DNA of 64,000 bases, from the NCBI RefSeq assembly GCF_021298855.1, contig NZ_JAJTHI010000010.1:248001-312000 (forward strand). The letters run 5' to 3'. Under the pieces are notes generated by a model, which saw only the letters and a program-made list of their open reading frames with translations, had not been told where the DNA came from and searched no databases. Below are positions 20,412-29,010 of the stretch, piece after piece (the first letter of the stretch is position 1; the number at the start of each line of letters is the position of its first letter). The position numbers were made by a program, and so were the translations under genes. This stretch comes from Gemmatimonas sp. (GTDB lineage Bacteria; Gemmatimonadota; Gemmatimonadetes; Gemmatimonadales; Gemmatimonadaceae).

Positions 20412-21482
20412 TCAGCTCCACGGCACGAGTTGCACCACGACCTTGCCGAACTGCTGGCCGCTCTGGAGGCGCGCGTAGGCTTCGGGGGCCTGCGCCAGAG
20501 GCCAGACGCTGTCCACCGGCGGCTGCAGCGATCCATGACGGAAGAACTCGGTAATGGCATCGAATTCGGCGTCGTTGCCCATGGTACTGCCCATGAGGGT
20601 CCACTGGTTCCAGAACATGCGCCGGAGATCGACCTGGACCATGGGGCCGCTCGTGCCCCCGCAGCTGACCAACCGACCGCGGCGCCCGAGGGCCACCAGC
20701 GATTGCGGCCAGGTGGCCTCGCCGACACTGTCAATGACCACGTCGACCCCGCGCTTGTCGGTCATGGCGCGGATGGTCTTGCCGAGATCCGGTTGCCGAT
20801 GGTCAAGCCGCTGGTCGGCGCCCAGGAGCGTGGCCCGTTCGAGCTTGTCGGGGGTGCCGGACGTGACCCAGCAGGTGGCGCCGATGTGCTTGCAGATCTG
20901 CAGGGCGGCGAGCGCCACGCCCCCGCCGATGCCCCAGATGAGCACCTGTTCACCGGCGCGGACCCTGGCGCGGGTCACGATCATGCGCCAGGCCGTGAGC
21001 GTGGCCAGCGGGAAGGCGGCCGCCACGTCCCAGGGCAACCAGTCGGGGATGGTGCGCACGTTGGCTTCGGGCACCACGACGTAGTCGGCCAGGGTCCCCG
21101 GGTGGTGCTCGCCCAGCACGCCGTAACCGAGGCAGAGCGGCTGGTCGCCATCGCGGCAGTATTCACAGCGGCAGCTGCGGTCGACCACGCCGGGATTGAT
21201 GATGACCCGGTCACCCACCTGCACCGACGTGACCTTGCTGCCCACCGCGTCCACGATCCCGGCGCCGTCGGAGCCGAGGGGCCACCCGGGCTTGACCTTG
21301 GACCCCGGGATGCCCTGGAGGACCCACAGGTCGAGGCGGTTCAGCGCGGCGGCGTGAATGCGCACCCGCACGCCGTCCGTCGCATGCACGCCGGGCACCG
21401 GCAGATCGTCGCGCACAACGAGCTGTTCGGGACCGCCATGGGCGGTGAAGGTGAGGGCGCGCATGGTGTGGAAGAGGCTCAT
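20412..21482 (-). CDS. zinc-containing alcohol dehydrogenase/quinone oxidoreductase-family protein (MDR)
   Basis: 356 residues. GroES-like N-terminal domain, then Rossmann fold with the nucleotide loop in [19 protein letters not shown]. The structural zinc loop is present (C104-x-C106-x2-C109-x7-C117). The usual catalytic-zinc cysteine is replaced by Asn in [12 protein letters not shown], as in the quinone oxidoreductase branch. NADPH-dependent reduction of an enone or quinone is likely. The start at 21482 is chosen over 21464 only because it keeps a slightly longer strand; neither has a clear ribosome site. It is divergent from odhB across palindrome B. Confidence 0.88.
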   Translation of the reverse strand: MSLFHTMRALTFTAHGGPEQLVVRDDLPVPGVHATDGVRVRIHAAALNRLDLWVLQGIPGSKVKPGWPLGSDGAGIVDAVGSKVTSVQVGDRVIINPGVVDRSCRCEYCRDGDQPLCLGYGVLGEHHPGTLADYVVVPEANVRTIPDWLPWDVAAAFPLATLTAWRMIVTRARVRAGEQVLIWGIGGGVALAALQICKHIGATCWVTSGTPDKLERATLLGADQRLDHRQPDLGKTIRAMTDKRGVDVVIDSVGEATWPQSLVALGRRGRLVSCGGTSGPMVQVDLRRMFWNQWTLMGSTMGNDAEFDAITEFFRHGSLQPPVDSVWPLAQAPEAYARLQSGQQFGKVVVQLVPWS

Positions 21483-21541
21483 GACGACGGACGCTCGGAA
21501 AGCGGGAGCTCGAACGGTGAAGATGGGAGTGCGGCTGAACA

Positions 21542-21680
21542 GCAGACGGCAAACGGCAGGAACTACAGGGCGCAGACGCGAGGCATGTGGGAAAACAAAC
21601 GGGGGCGGGCGCTTTGCGCCGCCCCCGATTTCCGAATTCCTGCGCACTGCGGACTGTGGTTCCTGCCGTCTGCCCTCTGC
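21542..21680. repeat. intergenic palindromic element B in a divergent promoter region
   Basis: 27-base outer arms at 21542-21568 and 21654-21680 match as inverted repeats with three mismatches (core ACGGCAGGAAC). Inside, CGCAG/CGCAGG-like segments pair again and the centre is a GC hairpin, GGGGGCGGGCGC (21601-21612) with GCGCCGCCCCC (21616-21626) around TTT. It lies between divergently transcribed genes, so it is unlikely to serve as an ordinary terminator for either. Confidence 0.75.
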
Positions 21681-21742
21681 ATTTGCCACCGGCGCGGCGC
21701 GATGTGTGCCCCACCCCCCACCACCTGCCCCGCGCACCTGCC

Positions 21743-21748
21743 TATATT
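21743..21748 (+). promoter_or_regulatory. possible -10 element for odhB
   Basis: TATATT stands out in GC-rich DNA 36 bases before the odhB start. No good -35 hexamer is seen at the expected distance, so the promoter call is tentative. Confidence 0.3.
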
Positions 21749-21783
21749 GCGACCCAACTCCCAAGTCCCAACACCAAGCCCAT

Positions 21784-23022
21784 ATGTCGTCCATCAAGGT
21801 TCCCCCCCTCGGCGAATCGATCGTCGAAGCGACCGTCTCGCGCTGGCTGAAGAAGGAAGGCGACGCCGTCGCCGTTGGTGATTCGCTCGTCGAGCTCGAG
21901 ACGGACAAGATCACGGTGGAGGTGCCGGCGCTGGAGGCGGGCACCCTCACGTCGCGTGCCAAGGGCGAAGGGGACGTGGTTGCGGTCGGGGACGTGCTGG
22001 GAGAGATCGCGGCTGGGGCGGCGGGCGCCGGGGCGGCCACCGCCGCGGCGGCCCCGGCGGCGGCCGTTGCCGCAGCCCCGGCGGCCGGTTCCGCGGGCGC
22101 CGGACAGGCGGCGGGTACCGACCCCAAGGTGTCGCCAGCGGCGGCACGGCTCGCGACCGAGACGGGAATCGATCCGGCCGCCGTACCGGGGAGCGGCCGC
22201 GGTGGGGTGGTCAGCAAGGCCGATGTGATGGGGGCCGTGGCGGCGGGATCGGCGGCGGCACCAGCTCCCGCGCCGGCCGCAGCCCCCGTCTCGCCCCCGA
22301 CCGCGCCGGCCCCCGCCGCTGCCTCAGGACGCGAAACGCGGGAAAAGATGACCACGCGTCGCAAGCGCATCGCCGAAAACCTGCTGCAATCGCAGCACGC
22401 CACGGCGCACCTCACGACGTTCAACGAAATCGACATGACGGCGATCACGGCCCTCCGTGAACGCCTCAAGGAGCGCGTGGAGAAGGAGCAGGGCGTGAAG
22501 CTGTCCTTCATGCCCTTCTTCGCGAAGGCCGCCGCGCTGGCGCTCAAGGCGTACCCGGTCGTGAACGCCCAGATCGACGGCGACACCATCGTGTACAAGC
22601 ACTACGTCAACATGGGTATCGCCGTGGCCAGCGACGCCGGGCTCGTGGTGCCCAACGTGAAGGACTGCGACCAGAAGAGCGTCGTGCAGATCGGCAAGGA
22701 CATCGGAGCCGTGGCCAAGCGGGCGCGCGATGGCAAGCTGAGCATGGACGACCTCACCGGCGGCACGTTCACCATCACCAACGGGGGCGTGTTCGGTTCG
22801 CTCATCTCCACGCCGATCATCAACTACCCGCAGGTGGGCATCCTGGGGCTGCACAAGACGCAGGATCGCCCCGTGGCGATCGACGGCCAGGTGGAGATCC
22901 GGCCCATGATGTACGTGGCCCTCAGCTACGACCACCGCATCATCGACGGCCAGCAGGCGGTGCTCTTCCTGGTTCGGGTGAAGGAACTCATGGAAGATCC
23001 GGCGGCGATGCTGGTGTATTGA
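21784..23022 (+). CDS. odhB: 2-oxoglutarate dehydrogenase E2, dihydrolipoyl succinyltransferase
   Basis: 412 residues. Lipoyl domain with K42 in [11 protein letters not shown], an Ala/Pro-rich linker, the E3-binding domain (about 113-150, [30 protein letters not shown]), a second linker, then the catalytic core with H384-R-I-I-D388-G. The opening [15 protein letters not shown] and core sequence fit the succinyl rather than the acetyl branch. It transfers succinyl from lipoamide to CoA in the TCA cycle. The E1 gene is not adjacent; E3 follows after 386 bases. Confidence 0.93.
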   Translation: MSSIKVPPLGESIVEATVSRWLKKEGDAVAVGDSLVELETDKITVEVPALEAGTLTSRAKGEGDVVAVGDVLGEIAAGAAGAGAATAAAAPAAAVAAAPAAGSAGAGQAAGTDPKVSPAAARLATETGIDPAAVPGSGRGGVVSKADVMGAVAAGSAAAPAPAPAAAPVSPPTAPAPAAASGRETREKMTTRRKRIAENLLQSQHATAHLTTFNEIDMTAITALRERLKERVEKEQGVKLSFMPFFAKAAALALKAYPVVNAQIDGDTIVYKHYVNMGIAVASDAGLVVPNVKDCDQKSVVQIGKDIGAVAKRARDGKLSMDDLTGGTFTITNGGVFGSLISTPIINYPQVGILGLHKTQDRPVAIDGQVEIRPMMYVALSYDHRIIDGQQAVLFLVRVKELMEDPAAMLVY

Positions 23023-23031
23023 GGCGCACTC

Positions 23032-23109
23032 GCGACCCGAGACACGAAACCCGAAACGCCCCGTGAACCGCCGGGAGTTTCGGGTTTCGCGTTCCGGGTG
23101 GCGGGTCGC
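23032..23109. repeat. intergenic palindromic element D
   Basis: Directly after odhB. The arms CGAAACCCGAAAC (23045-23057) and GTTTCGGGTTTCG (23077-23089) are a perfect 13-bp inverted repeat with a 19-base loop. The stem resumes further out with GCGACCCG (23032-23039) and CGGGTCGC (23102-23109). The inner motif is shared with element C. It could end odhB transcription, though no U-run follows. Confidence 0.75.
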
Positions 23110-23408
23110 CCGATGTCCGAGCGATCGCGCTGCCGCACAGAAGTCCCCCAAATGCACCACGACGCCCCTGGCGTTTCCGCCGGGACGTCGGGCTTCGTCA
23201 GCAAACGTTTTCAACGCGAGGGTTGGGACCGCCGCTGACGATCATGTGGGCAATGGCCCGTTACTGCGAATAACGTGCCGTCGTGTGAAAGACGGCACAA
23301 GCGGGGTGGGGTAACAAACTGGTACCCGCGACCAGGAGGAAGGCATTTCATCGTTAGCCGGTTATTCCACCAATCGCCGCCGGCCACCCTGGGATTAGCT
23401 TTCGCGCC
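23110..23408. other. leader region of lpdA with a small hairpin
   Basis: About 300 bases without a gene. It holds a perfect 7-bp hairpin, TGCCGTC (23276-23282) with GACGGCA (23291-23297), and further dyads near GGTAACAAACTGGTACC (23313-23329). An AGGAGG-like sequence at about 23335-23341 is too far from the lpdA start to be its ribosome site. The region may carry the lpdA promoter or a leader structure. Confidence 0.4.
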
Positions 23409-24821
23409 ATGACCTCCCCATCCATCCAATCCGCCGATGTGCTGGTCCTCGGCGGGGGCCCGGGCGGCTACGTGGCCGCCATTCGCGCCGCGCAGCTCGG
23501 ATTCTCCGTGGTCTGCATTGAAGCGGACAAGACGCTGGGCGGCACTTGTGTCACCGTCGGGTGCATCCCCTCCAAGGCGCTCCTGCAGTCCAGCGAGCAT
23601 TACGAGTGGCTGCGGCTGCATGCGGCCGAACACGGGGTGAAGGTGGACGGGGCGTCCGTCGACCTGCCCACCATGATGGCGCGCAAGACCGAGGTGGTCG
23701 CGCAGAACACCAAGGGGATCGAGTTCCTCTTCCGGAAGAACAAGGTCACGTGGGCCAAGGGCTTCGGCACGCTCAAGCCGAACAACGTGATCGACGTGCA
23801 GGGTGCCGACGGCACGGTCACGTCGTGGCAGGGGACACACGTCATTCTCGCCACGGGCTCCGTGCCGGTGCAGTTGCCGTTCCTGCCGTTCGACGAACGC
23901 CGCGTGCTCTCGAACGTGGGTGCCCTGCAGATCCCGGAGGTGCCGAAGCATCTCATCGTGATTGGCGGGGGCGTGATCGGCCTCGAACTCGGCTCCGTCT
24001 GGCGACGGCTCGGGGCGAAGGTCACGGTGGTGGAGTACGCGCCCACCATTCTCCCCGGCAACGACGACGATGTGGTGAAGGAAGCCGACCGCATTTTCCG
24101 CAAGCAGGGGCTCGAGATTCACACCGGTACCAAGGTGACCGGCGGTGACGTGCGCGACGACGGGGTGACGATTCACGTGGAGAAGGACGGCGCGGCGTCG
24201 CGCCTCGAGGGCGACTATGTGCTGGTGAGTGTGGGGCGCCGGCCGTCGCTGAGCGGCGTGGACGCGGCCGCGCTCGGACTGCAGCTCGGGGCGCGCGGCG
24301 AGATCGTGGTGAACGACCAGATGCGCACGAACCTGCCCAACGTGTTTGCCATTGGCGACGTGGTGGGGGGCAAGCTCCTTGCGCACAAGGCCGAGGACGA
24401 GGGGGTGATCGCCGCCGAGGTGATTGCCGGCAAGCCGGTGCACATGCACTACCGCACCATGCCCGGCGTGGTGTACACCTGGCCGGAAATCGCCACCGTG
24501 GGACTCACCGAGCAGGAGGTCAAGGCCAGCGGCCGCGCCTATCGCGTGGGCAAGTTCCCCTTCAGCGCCAACGGCCGCGCGCGCACGATGGGCGAGACGC
24601 AGGGCTTCGTGAAGTTCGTGGTAGACGCCGCCACCGACGAGATTCTCGGCTGCCACATGATCGGCCCCCACGTGGCCGACAACCTGGCGCAGGTGGTGCT
24701 GGCCATGGAGTACCGCGGCAGCGCCGAGGATATTGCGATCACCGTGCACTCACACCCGACGCTCAGCGAAACCGTGAAGGAAGCGGCGTTGAGTGCGTTG
24801 GGGCGGGCCATTCACATGTGA
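23409..24821 (+). CDS. lpdA: dihydrolipoyl dehydrogenase (E3)
   Basis: 470 residues. FAD motif VLVLGGGPGGYVAAIRAAQ, redox-active disulfide C47/C52 in GGTCVTVGCIPSKALL, NAD motif VIGGGVIGLELGSVWRRLG, and the C-terminal HSHPTLSETVKEA with the active-site His-Glu pair. It reoxidises dihydrolipoamide on E2 with NAD+, serving the 2-oxoacid dehydrogenase complexes. Separated from odhB by a structured spacer, it probably has its own promoter so it can supply several complexes. Confidence 0.97.
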   Translation: MTSPSIQSADVLVLGGGPGGYVAAIRAAQLGFSVVCIEADKTLGGTCVTVGCIPSKALLQSSEHYEWLRLHAAEHGVKVDGASVDLPTMMARKTEVVAQNTKGIEFLFRKNKVTWAKGFGTLKPNNVIDVQGADGTVTSWQGTHVILATGSVPVQLPFLPFDERRVLSNVGALQIPEVPKHLIVIGGGVIGLELGSVWRRLGAKVTVVEYAPTILPGNDDDVVKEADRIFRKQGLEIHTGTKVTGGDVRDDGVTIHVEKDGAASRLEGDYVLVSVGRRPSLSGVDAAALGLQLGARGEIVVNDQMRTNLPNVFAIGDVVGGKLLAHKAEDEGVIAAEVIAGKPVHMHYRTMPGVVYTWPEIATVGLTEQEVKASGRAYRVGKFPFSANGRARTMGETQGFVKFVVDAATDEILGCHMIGPHVADNLAQVVLAMEYRGSAEDIAITVHSHPTLSETVKEAALSALGRAIHM

Positions 24822-24833
24822 CGCTGTTCCGCC

Positions 24834-25262
24834 GTGTCCCGTGCCCTGATGGGCGCCATCGGCGCCGTCACGATGCTCTCGCCCGCCGTCGTGGAGGCGC
24901 AGAGCGGCAAGTGGGTGGGCACGGTGAGTACCCTCCGTTCCGCCGGTGGCTCGGCGGACATTACCATCGAGCCTCGCGGCGAGAAGCAGTCCCGCGTACG
25001 TCTCACGGTACGCAACGTGAACCGCGACATGCGCATTGCGTGGGACATCGTGGCCGGGCAGTGCCGCGATAACGGCGCACCCATTGCGCCCCAGGCGGCC
25101 TTCACTCAGTTGCAGAGCCGAATGGATGGCGGCGGGTCGGCCACGGCCAATGTCCCCAAGCTCACGTCGGGGCAGCCGTACTACGTGCGCGTTTTCGATC
25201 CGCAGCTGTCCCCCACCGACGACAATGTCTGGGGGTGCGCGAACCTGGCTGAGAAGCCCTGA
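24834..25262 (+). CDS. secreted protein of unknown function
   Basis: 142 residues from a GTG start 12 bases after lpdA (an ATG alternative lies five codons in). The signal peptide ends at VVEAQSGKW, the A-Q type of cleavage site common in this group. The mature part is beta-rich (SADITIEPRGEKQSRVRLTV) with two cysteines (C77 and C136) that could form a disulfide in the periplasm. The family is not recognised. A hairpin terminator follows at 25327. Confidence 0.7.
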   Translation: MSRALMGAIGAVTMLSPAVVEAQSGKWVGTVSTLRSAGGSADITIEPRGEKQSRVRLTVRNVNRDMRIAWDIVAGQCRDNGAPIAPQAAFTQLQSRMDGGGSATANVPKLTSGQPYYVRVFDPQLSPTDDNVWGCANLAEKP

Positions 25263-25326
25263 TTGCCGGATCAACGACTTTGACCCCTTGATCGGATCTG
25301 CTTGCTGGCATCACCCCTGATGCACG

Positions 25327-25363
25327 AAGGCGCCGGCCTCCATTGACGGGAGACCGGCGCCTT
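25327..25363. terminator. bidirectional terminator between convergent genes
   Basis: Perfect 10-bp stem AAGGCGCCGG (25327-25336) with CCGGCGCCTT (25354-25363), with a further inner CTCC/GGGAG pairing. It lies between the end of the secreted-protein gene and the end of the convergent susD remnant. The U-tract is weak on both sides. Confidence 0.55.
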
Positions 25364-25387
25364 GTCCTTCCGCCCCGCGCAGCCCGC

Positions 25388-26989
25388 TCAGGGACGCATG
25401 GCGTTCGGGAGCTGGGCGGAGTTCCGAGTGTCCTCGAGCCCGCCGAAGGTGAACCACGGGAAGCCACGCGTAATCAGCTCACGCCCGACCACCGGGATGT
25501 GGAGCGGCGTTCCTGGCAGGAGCCGCCCCCAGCCGCGGGCGTCGAGGTAGTGCGTGTAGCCATCGTACGGGAAGAGCTCCATGCGCTTCTCGTACTGGAT
25601 GGCGTCGAAGAGCCAGCCACAGCTGCCGTCGTCACGGCGCGGCACGCAGTCGCGTCCCGGCGGCGGGCCGTTGGCGTCCACGGGGCGAAGCCCGGCCGCG
25701 ACGCGTGTGGGATTGATGATTGCGGCTGCCTCGGCGAAGCGTCCGAGCCGCCAGAGCGCCTCGGCGCGGATGAACTGCATTTCCTGCACCGAGATGATCG
25801 GTACGAAGGTCCGGCTCCCCGAGTCGGCCGCCGCGTTGAGGTAGCGCACGTGCCGATACTGCGAGGTGAGATACGCTCCGTTCGCCGCGCTGCCTATGGT
25901 GGACGTGACCCGGTTGATGCGGCCCACGCCCGTGATCGGGATGGTGAGGGTGGTGTTGCTGATGCGCCGATCGGGGGTGAAGATCTGGATCGAACTGCGC
26001 GTCGCCACCGTGCCATTCAGCCACTGCTGGTAGGCCCCCGACGTATCGGCCGGTCCCACATAGCGGGTGGAGAGGCGCAGGGTGCTCTGGGCGAACGAGT
26101 TGGTGATTTAGGTTGACGCCGTGCCCGCGATGGCCGGGTCGGCGATCAACCCGAAGTCGCGGGTGACCGTGGAATCGAGACGGGCCAGCACGGCCGCCCA
26201 GTTCACGGCGGCCCGCTGCTGCGGCGTGCGCGGGGAATACACGTCGGCGCGCACCAGATACGACTGCATCACGCGAATGAGTTCGTCGCGGGTGGTGGGG
26301 CGTCCGTTGATGAAGAGCGTGGGCAGGGTGAAGTCGGCGGTCCGACGCGCCTCCGCGATGGCCGCCTGCAGCTGCGCTCTGGCATTGGAGAGCACCTCGG
26401 GCCACGGGGTGAAATCCTGCACGATGGCGTTGAAGCCCGGGGTGATGGTGTCCGTCACGTATGCCTTGTCGTGCAACAGCGCCAGCTGCAGCTGAGACAC
26501 CGCGATCACGAAGCGCGCGAAGATCTTGCGGGAGTCCGTGTCGCGCCCCCGGGGGAACTGGGCAGATTGCGGGCCGAAGACGAGCTTGTTGTCGCGGATG
26601 CCGATGAAGGCTTCGCGCGCTCCGGCCGCCGCCTCGTAGTGCTGGTTGAAGATGTACCGCGACAGACAGTTGAGGTTGTCGCGGTTGTTGATCCCGATAC
26701 GCGGTTCCTGCGAGAACTCGAGGTAGGTGGCGCTCGTCGTGGTCTGCACGTTGGCATAGACCTCGAGCGGGAGCGTGGGACAGGTGCCGCGCGAAGTCAG
26801 CGTGAAGGCCTTGAAGGCCCCGATGAGCGCCGCCTCGGTATTCGACGCGTTGGTGAACACCGTGGTGATACCGAGCGCGTTCGGGTCGTTGACGTCGAGG
26901 CTCATGCAGCTGGTGAGCCCGGTGGCCAGCGCGGCGCCGAGAGCCAGCCCGGTCAGTGCCCGGTGGGGGCGGAGTCGGATGGTGCGCAT
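25388..26989 (-). pseudogene. RagB/SusD-family lipoprotein interrupted by an in-frame TAA
   Basis: Reading from 26989, 293 residues begin with a signal peptide and lipobox (L-T-S-C) and run as a SusD-type nutrient-binding lipoprotein (MSLDVNDPNALG, YIFNQHYEAAAGAREAFIGI). TAA at 26110-26108 stops it, but the same frame continues without a break (ITNSFAQSTLRLSTRYVGPA) for about 239 residues to 25388, including the family's C-terminal EKRMELFPYDGYTHYLDARG. The total of about 533 residues matches an intact SusD. It is thus a single nonsense change rather than a frameshift. It pairs with the degraded SusC-type gene just upstream. A truncated product might still be made; a sequencing error is the other possibility. 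Confidence 0.85.
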
Positions 26990-26996
26990 GGGCGCC

Positions 26997-27790
26997 TCAG
27001 AAGGTGAGCGTCACGACGCCCGTCAACGTACGGGTCATCGGGTAGGTGGCGTCGTCGAAGCGGACCGTGGGCGAGCCGGCCATCACGTTGAGGCCCGTGT
27101 AGCCCGTCAAGGTCCGCAAGTTCCGGCCGATCAGGTCGATGTTCATCCGGCTGAAGCCGGAGCGCTCGAGGAAGCGCCACTTCTTCGAGTCGAGCGAGTA
27201 GCCGAACAGGAACTCGGCGATCGTGAGGTGCGTGCCGCTCTCCACGAACCGCTTGAGGTAGAGGTTGTTGTTGTTGGAGACGGCGTTGTAGTAGCTCACG
27301 GGCTTCTTGAGCTCGTCCGGCTTGCCGGCCTGCACCACATCCGGGTGGTCGCCGGACGCATAGTAGGTCTGGTTGCTGTTGGCGTACACACTGCCGCCGA
27401 ACTGACCGGTGGTCTGGATGAACAGGCGGAAGTCGCGATAGCGGAAGTTGTTCTGCCAGCCGAAGCGGAGCCCGGGGTTGGAGTCGCCGATCCGGCCGTA
27501 CCAGAGCACGCCGTCGTCGGTGCGCCGCGGGATGGGGTGCCCCCAGCGGTAGTGCACGCCATCGATGTTGAGCGTGGTGCCCCACAGGTTCCTGGCCACC
27601 CCGTCGTGCCACGTGTTGCCAATACCTACGGGGACGAGGTAGCCGTCATCATGGCATCGACCACGGTCCCCACGAGCATGTCGGGGCGGTCGTCGGGGCT
27701 CGCGGTCCGGGGGCTGGGCTGGGCCTCGGCCAACGTGGCGCCCACCAGCAGGCACAGCGACGCACGGTGCAGGGGCATCGGGCGGGACAT
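26997..27790 (-). pseudogene. SusC/RagA TonB-linked outer-membrane receptor, internally deleted
   Basis: From 27790 a signal peptide ending in AEAQ and the opening of the N-terminal domain (RPDMLVGTVVDA) are readable, then the frame stops (TAG at about 27627). About 30 bases before that stop a different frame carries the C-terminal end of a SusC barrel (DDGYLVPVGIGNTW, LRFGWQNNFRYRDFRLFIQT, RNLRTLTGYTGLNVMAGSP) to the terminal Phe at 26997. Intact members have about 900-1100 residues; here roughly 45 and 210 remain, so most of the plug and barrel has been deleted at about 27620-27660 with a frame change. It cannot form a functional transporter. Confidence 0.85.
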
Positions 27791-27859
27791 GCGAGCAAGG
27801 TGCGTCGGAGTCCACGTGGCGACCAGTCCCACCGCGAGCCGCACCTGCCGGTTGGTACG

Positions 27860-27891
27860 AAAAACGCCGCCCGGCATGCTCCGGGCGGCGT
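27860..27891 (-). terminator. intrinsic terminator of the sigma/anti-sigma operon
   Basis: On the minus strand a perfect 11-bp stem (ACGCCGCCCGG with its complement, six-base loop, 27864-27891) is followed directly by UUUUU (27864-27860). It lies 50 bases beyond the probable anti-sigma gene. This is the clearest intrinsic terminator in the window. Confidence 0.85.
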
Positions 27892-27941
27892 CTTCAGTGT
27901 TGCGGGCCGCGGGTCAACCGGCCACGATCCGGCGGGGCAAG

Positions 27942-28286
27942 TCAGTCCGCGAGCGGGGCGTTGACCACCGGCGGCGTGGCGGGCAGCGCCGCCATGATGT
28001 TGGCCGTGAGGTGGGCCGGAGCCTTGGCCTCACGCATCACGCCGGCGTCGGCGTGGACGCGCATCCAGAAGGCCACCGCGTGGTCGTTCTCGGCGCGTGC
28101 CTCGGCCTCCGTGGCTTCACCATCGAGCCACAGCTGCACGGCACCGGCGGTCTGATCCGCCGCCGAGACGCCCGGGAGCGGCACCTCGCGATCTGGCACG
28201 GGGCGCTCGGCCGGAGCCGCCGCCTCACGCGGATCGCGGACCTTCTGATTCAGGTTGTCGTGCGCTTCGTGTCGATCGAGCATCAC
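27942..28286 (-). CDS. probable anti-sigma factor partner of the ECF sigma factor
   Basis: 114 residues (113 if the second codon ATG at 28283 is used; GTG at 28286 is the alternative). It overlaps the sigma-factor stop (TGATG), the usual layout for a sigma/anti-sigma pair. The C-terminal half, VQLWLDGEATEAEARA and PAHLTANIMAALP, resembles small soluble anti-sigma-like proteins seen next to ECF genes. No membrane span and no HxxxCxxC zinc motif is present, so it would be cytoplasmic and non-zinc. The function is inferred mainly from position. Confidence 0.6.
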   Translation of the reverse strand: MMLDRHEAHDNLNQKVRDPREAAAPAERPVPDREVPLPGVSAADQTAGAVQLWLDGEATEAEARAENDHAVAFWMRVHADAGVMREAKAPAHLTANIMAALPATPPVVNAPLAD

Positions 28287-28843
28287 GCGTATTTCTCCTC
28301 GAGCAGGGCCTGAAGTGCTTCACGTGCCCGATGCACGCGCATCTTCAGGGCGCCGACTGTGGTACCCAGGAGGTCCGCCATTTCTTCGTAGGAACGCCCT
28401 TCCACATGCTTCATGATGAAGGCTTCCCGAAGGCTTGGCGCCAGCTGCGCGAGTGCTGCATCGAGATCCTGCCGCAGTTCAGTGCGGTCGAGGTCCTCAT
28501 CGGGGCTCGCGTAGCCGGAGGGCTGATCGTCTTCGTCGTAGCTGAGGTGCGTGCGCCGAATGTTCTTCAGCCAGTCCTTGCACCCGTTGGCAACGATCCG
28601 GAACAGCCAGGCATCGAATCGTCCGCGGACTTCACCGAGATGGTGATAGGCCTTGATGAACGATGTCTGCAGAATGTCCTCGGCGACGTCGGGACTGCCC
28701 GTCATGCCGAGTGCATGTCGATACAGCGGATCACTGTAGCGACCGATCAGCAACGCGAACGCGTCGCGCTCTCCCGCGAGTACCCGGGAGATGACGTCCT
28801 GATCGTGGTCGACGTCGCTCGGTGGGATATCGGATTCCGTCAT
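28283..28843 (-). CDS. ECF-type RNA polymerase sigma factor
   Basis: 186 residues. Region 2 lies at about 27-95 (FALLIGRYSDPLYRHALGMT, VAEDILQTSFIKAYHHL, FDAWLFRIVANGCKDWLK) and region 4 at about 125-175 (SLREAFIMKHVEGRSYEEMA, LGTTVGALKMRVHRAREAL). The acidic linker between them (YDEDDQPSGYASPDEDLD) is typical of ECF factors. The start at 28843 is chosen because upstream in-frame residues lack similarity. It is coupled to the downstream probable anti-sigma gene. Confidence 0.92.
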   Translation of the reverse strand: MTESDIPPSDVDHDQDVISRVLAGERDAFALLIGRYSDPLYRHALGMTGSPDVAEDILQTSFIKAYHHLGEVRGRFDAWLFRIVANGCKDWLKNIRRTHLSYDEDDQPSGYASPDEDLDRTELRQDLDAALAQLAPSLREAFIMKHVEGRSYEEMADLLGTTVGALKMRVHRAREALQALLEEKYA

Positions 28844-29010
28844 GGTCACGGCGCTAGGATAACGCCGAGGTGACGGGTTTGATACCCCTGCCGCACAACC
28901 GCCGCCGGAAACCCTCCCCCGGACGATCACCACGCCTGCCGCTCGTCTCGCCAGAAAGACGAAGTTCGCATGCGGAGGTCACGATTGGATCACGAAAATG
29001 GTGTGCCCTA

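Noticed and set aside
21601..21626. Ordinary intrinsic terminator.
   Set aside because: It lies between divergent genes with no gene ending nearby, so it is treated as the centre of palindrome B instead.
23211..24749. A 512-codon minus-strand frame over lpdA.
   Set aside because: The translated sequence is His/Arg/Ala-rich with no motifs; lpdA on the plus strand is intact.
25388..26989. Two separate genes for the susD region, or programmed readthrough of the TAA.
   Set aside because: The pieces lie in one frame and together match one SusD. TAA is not a selenocysteine codon and no recoding signal is evident, so a nonsense mutation is simpler.
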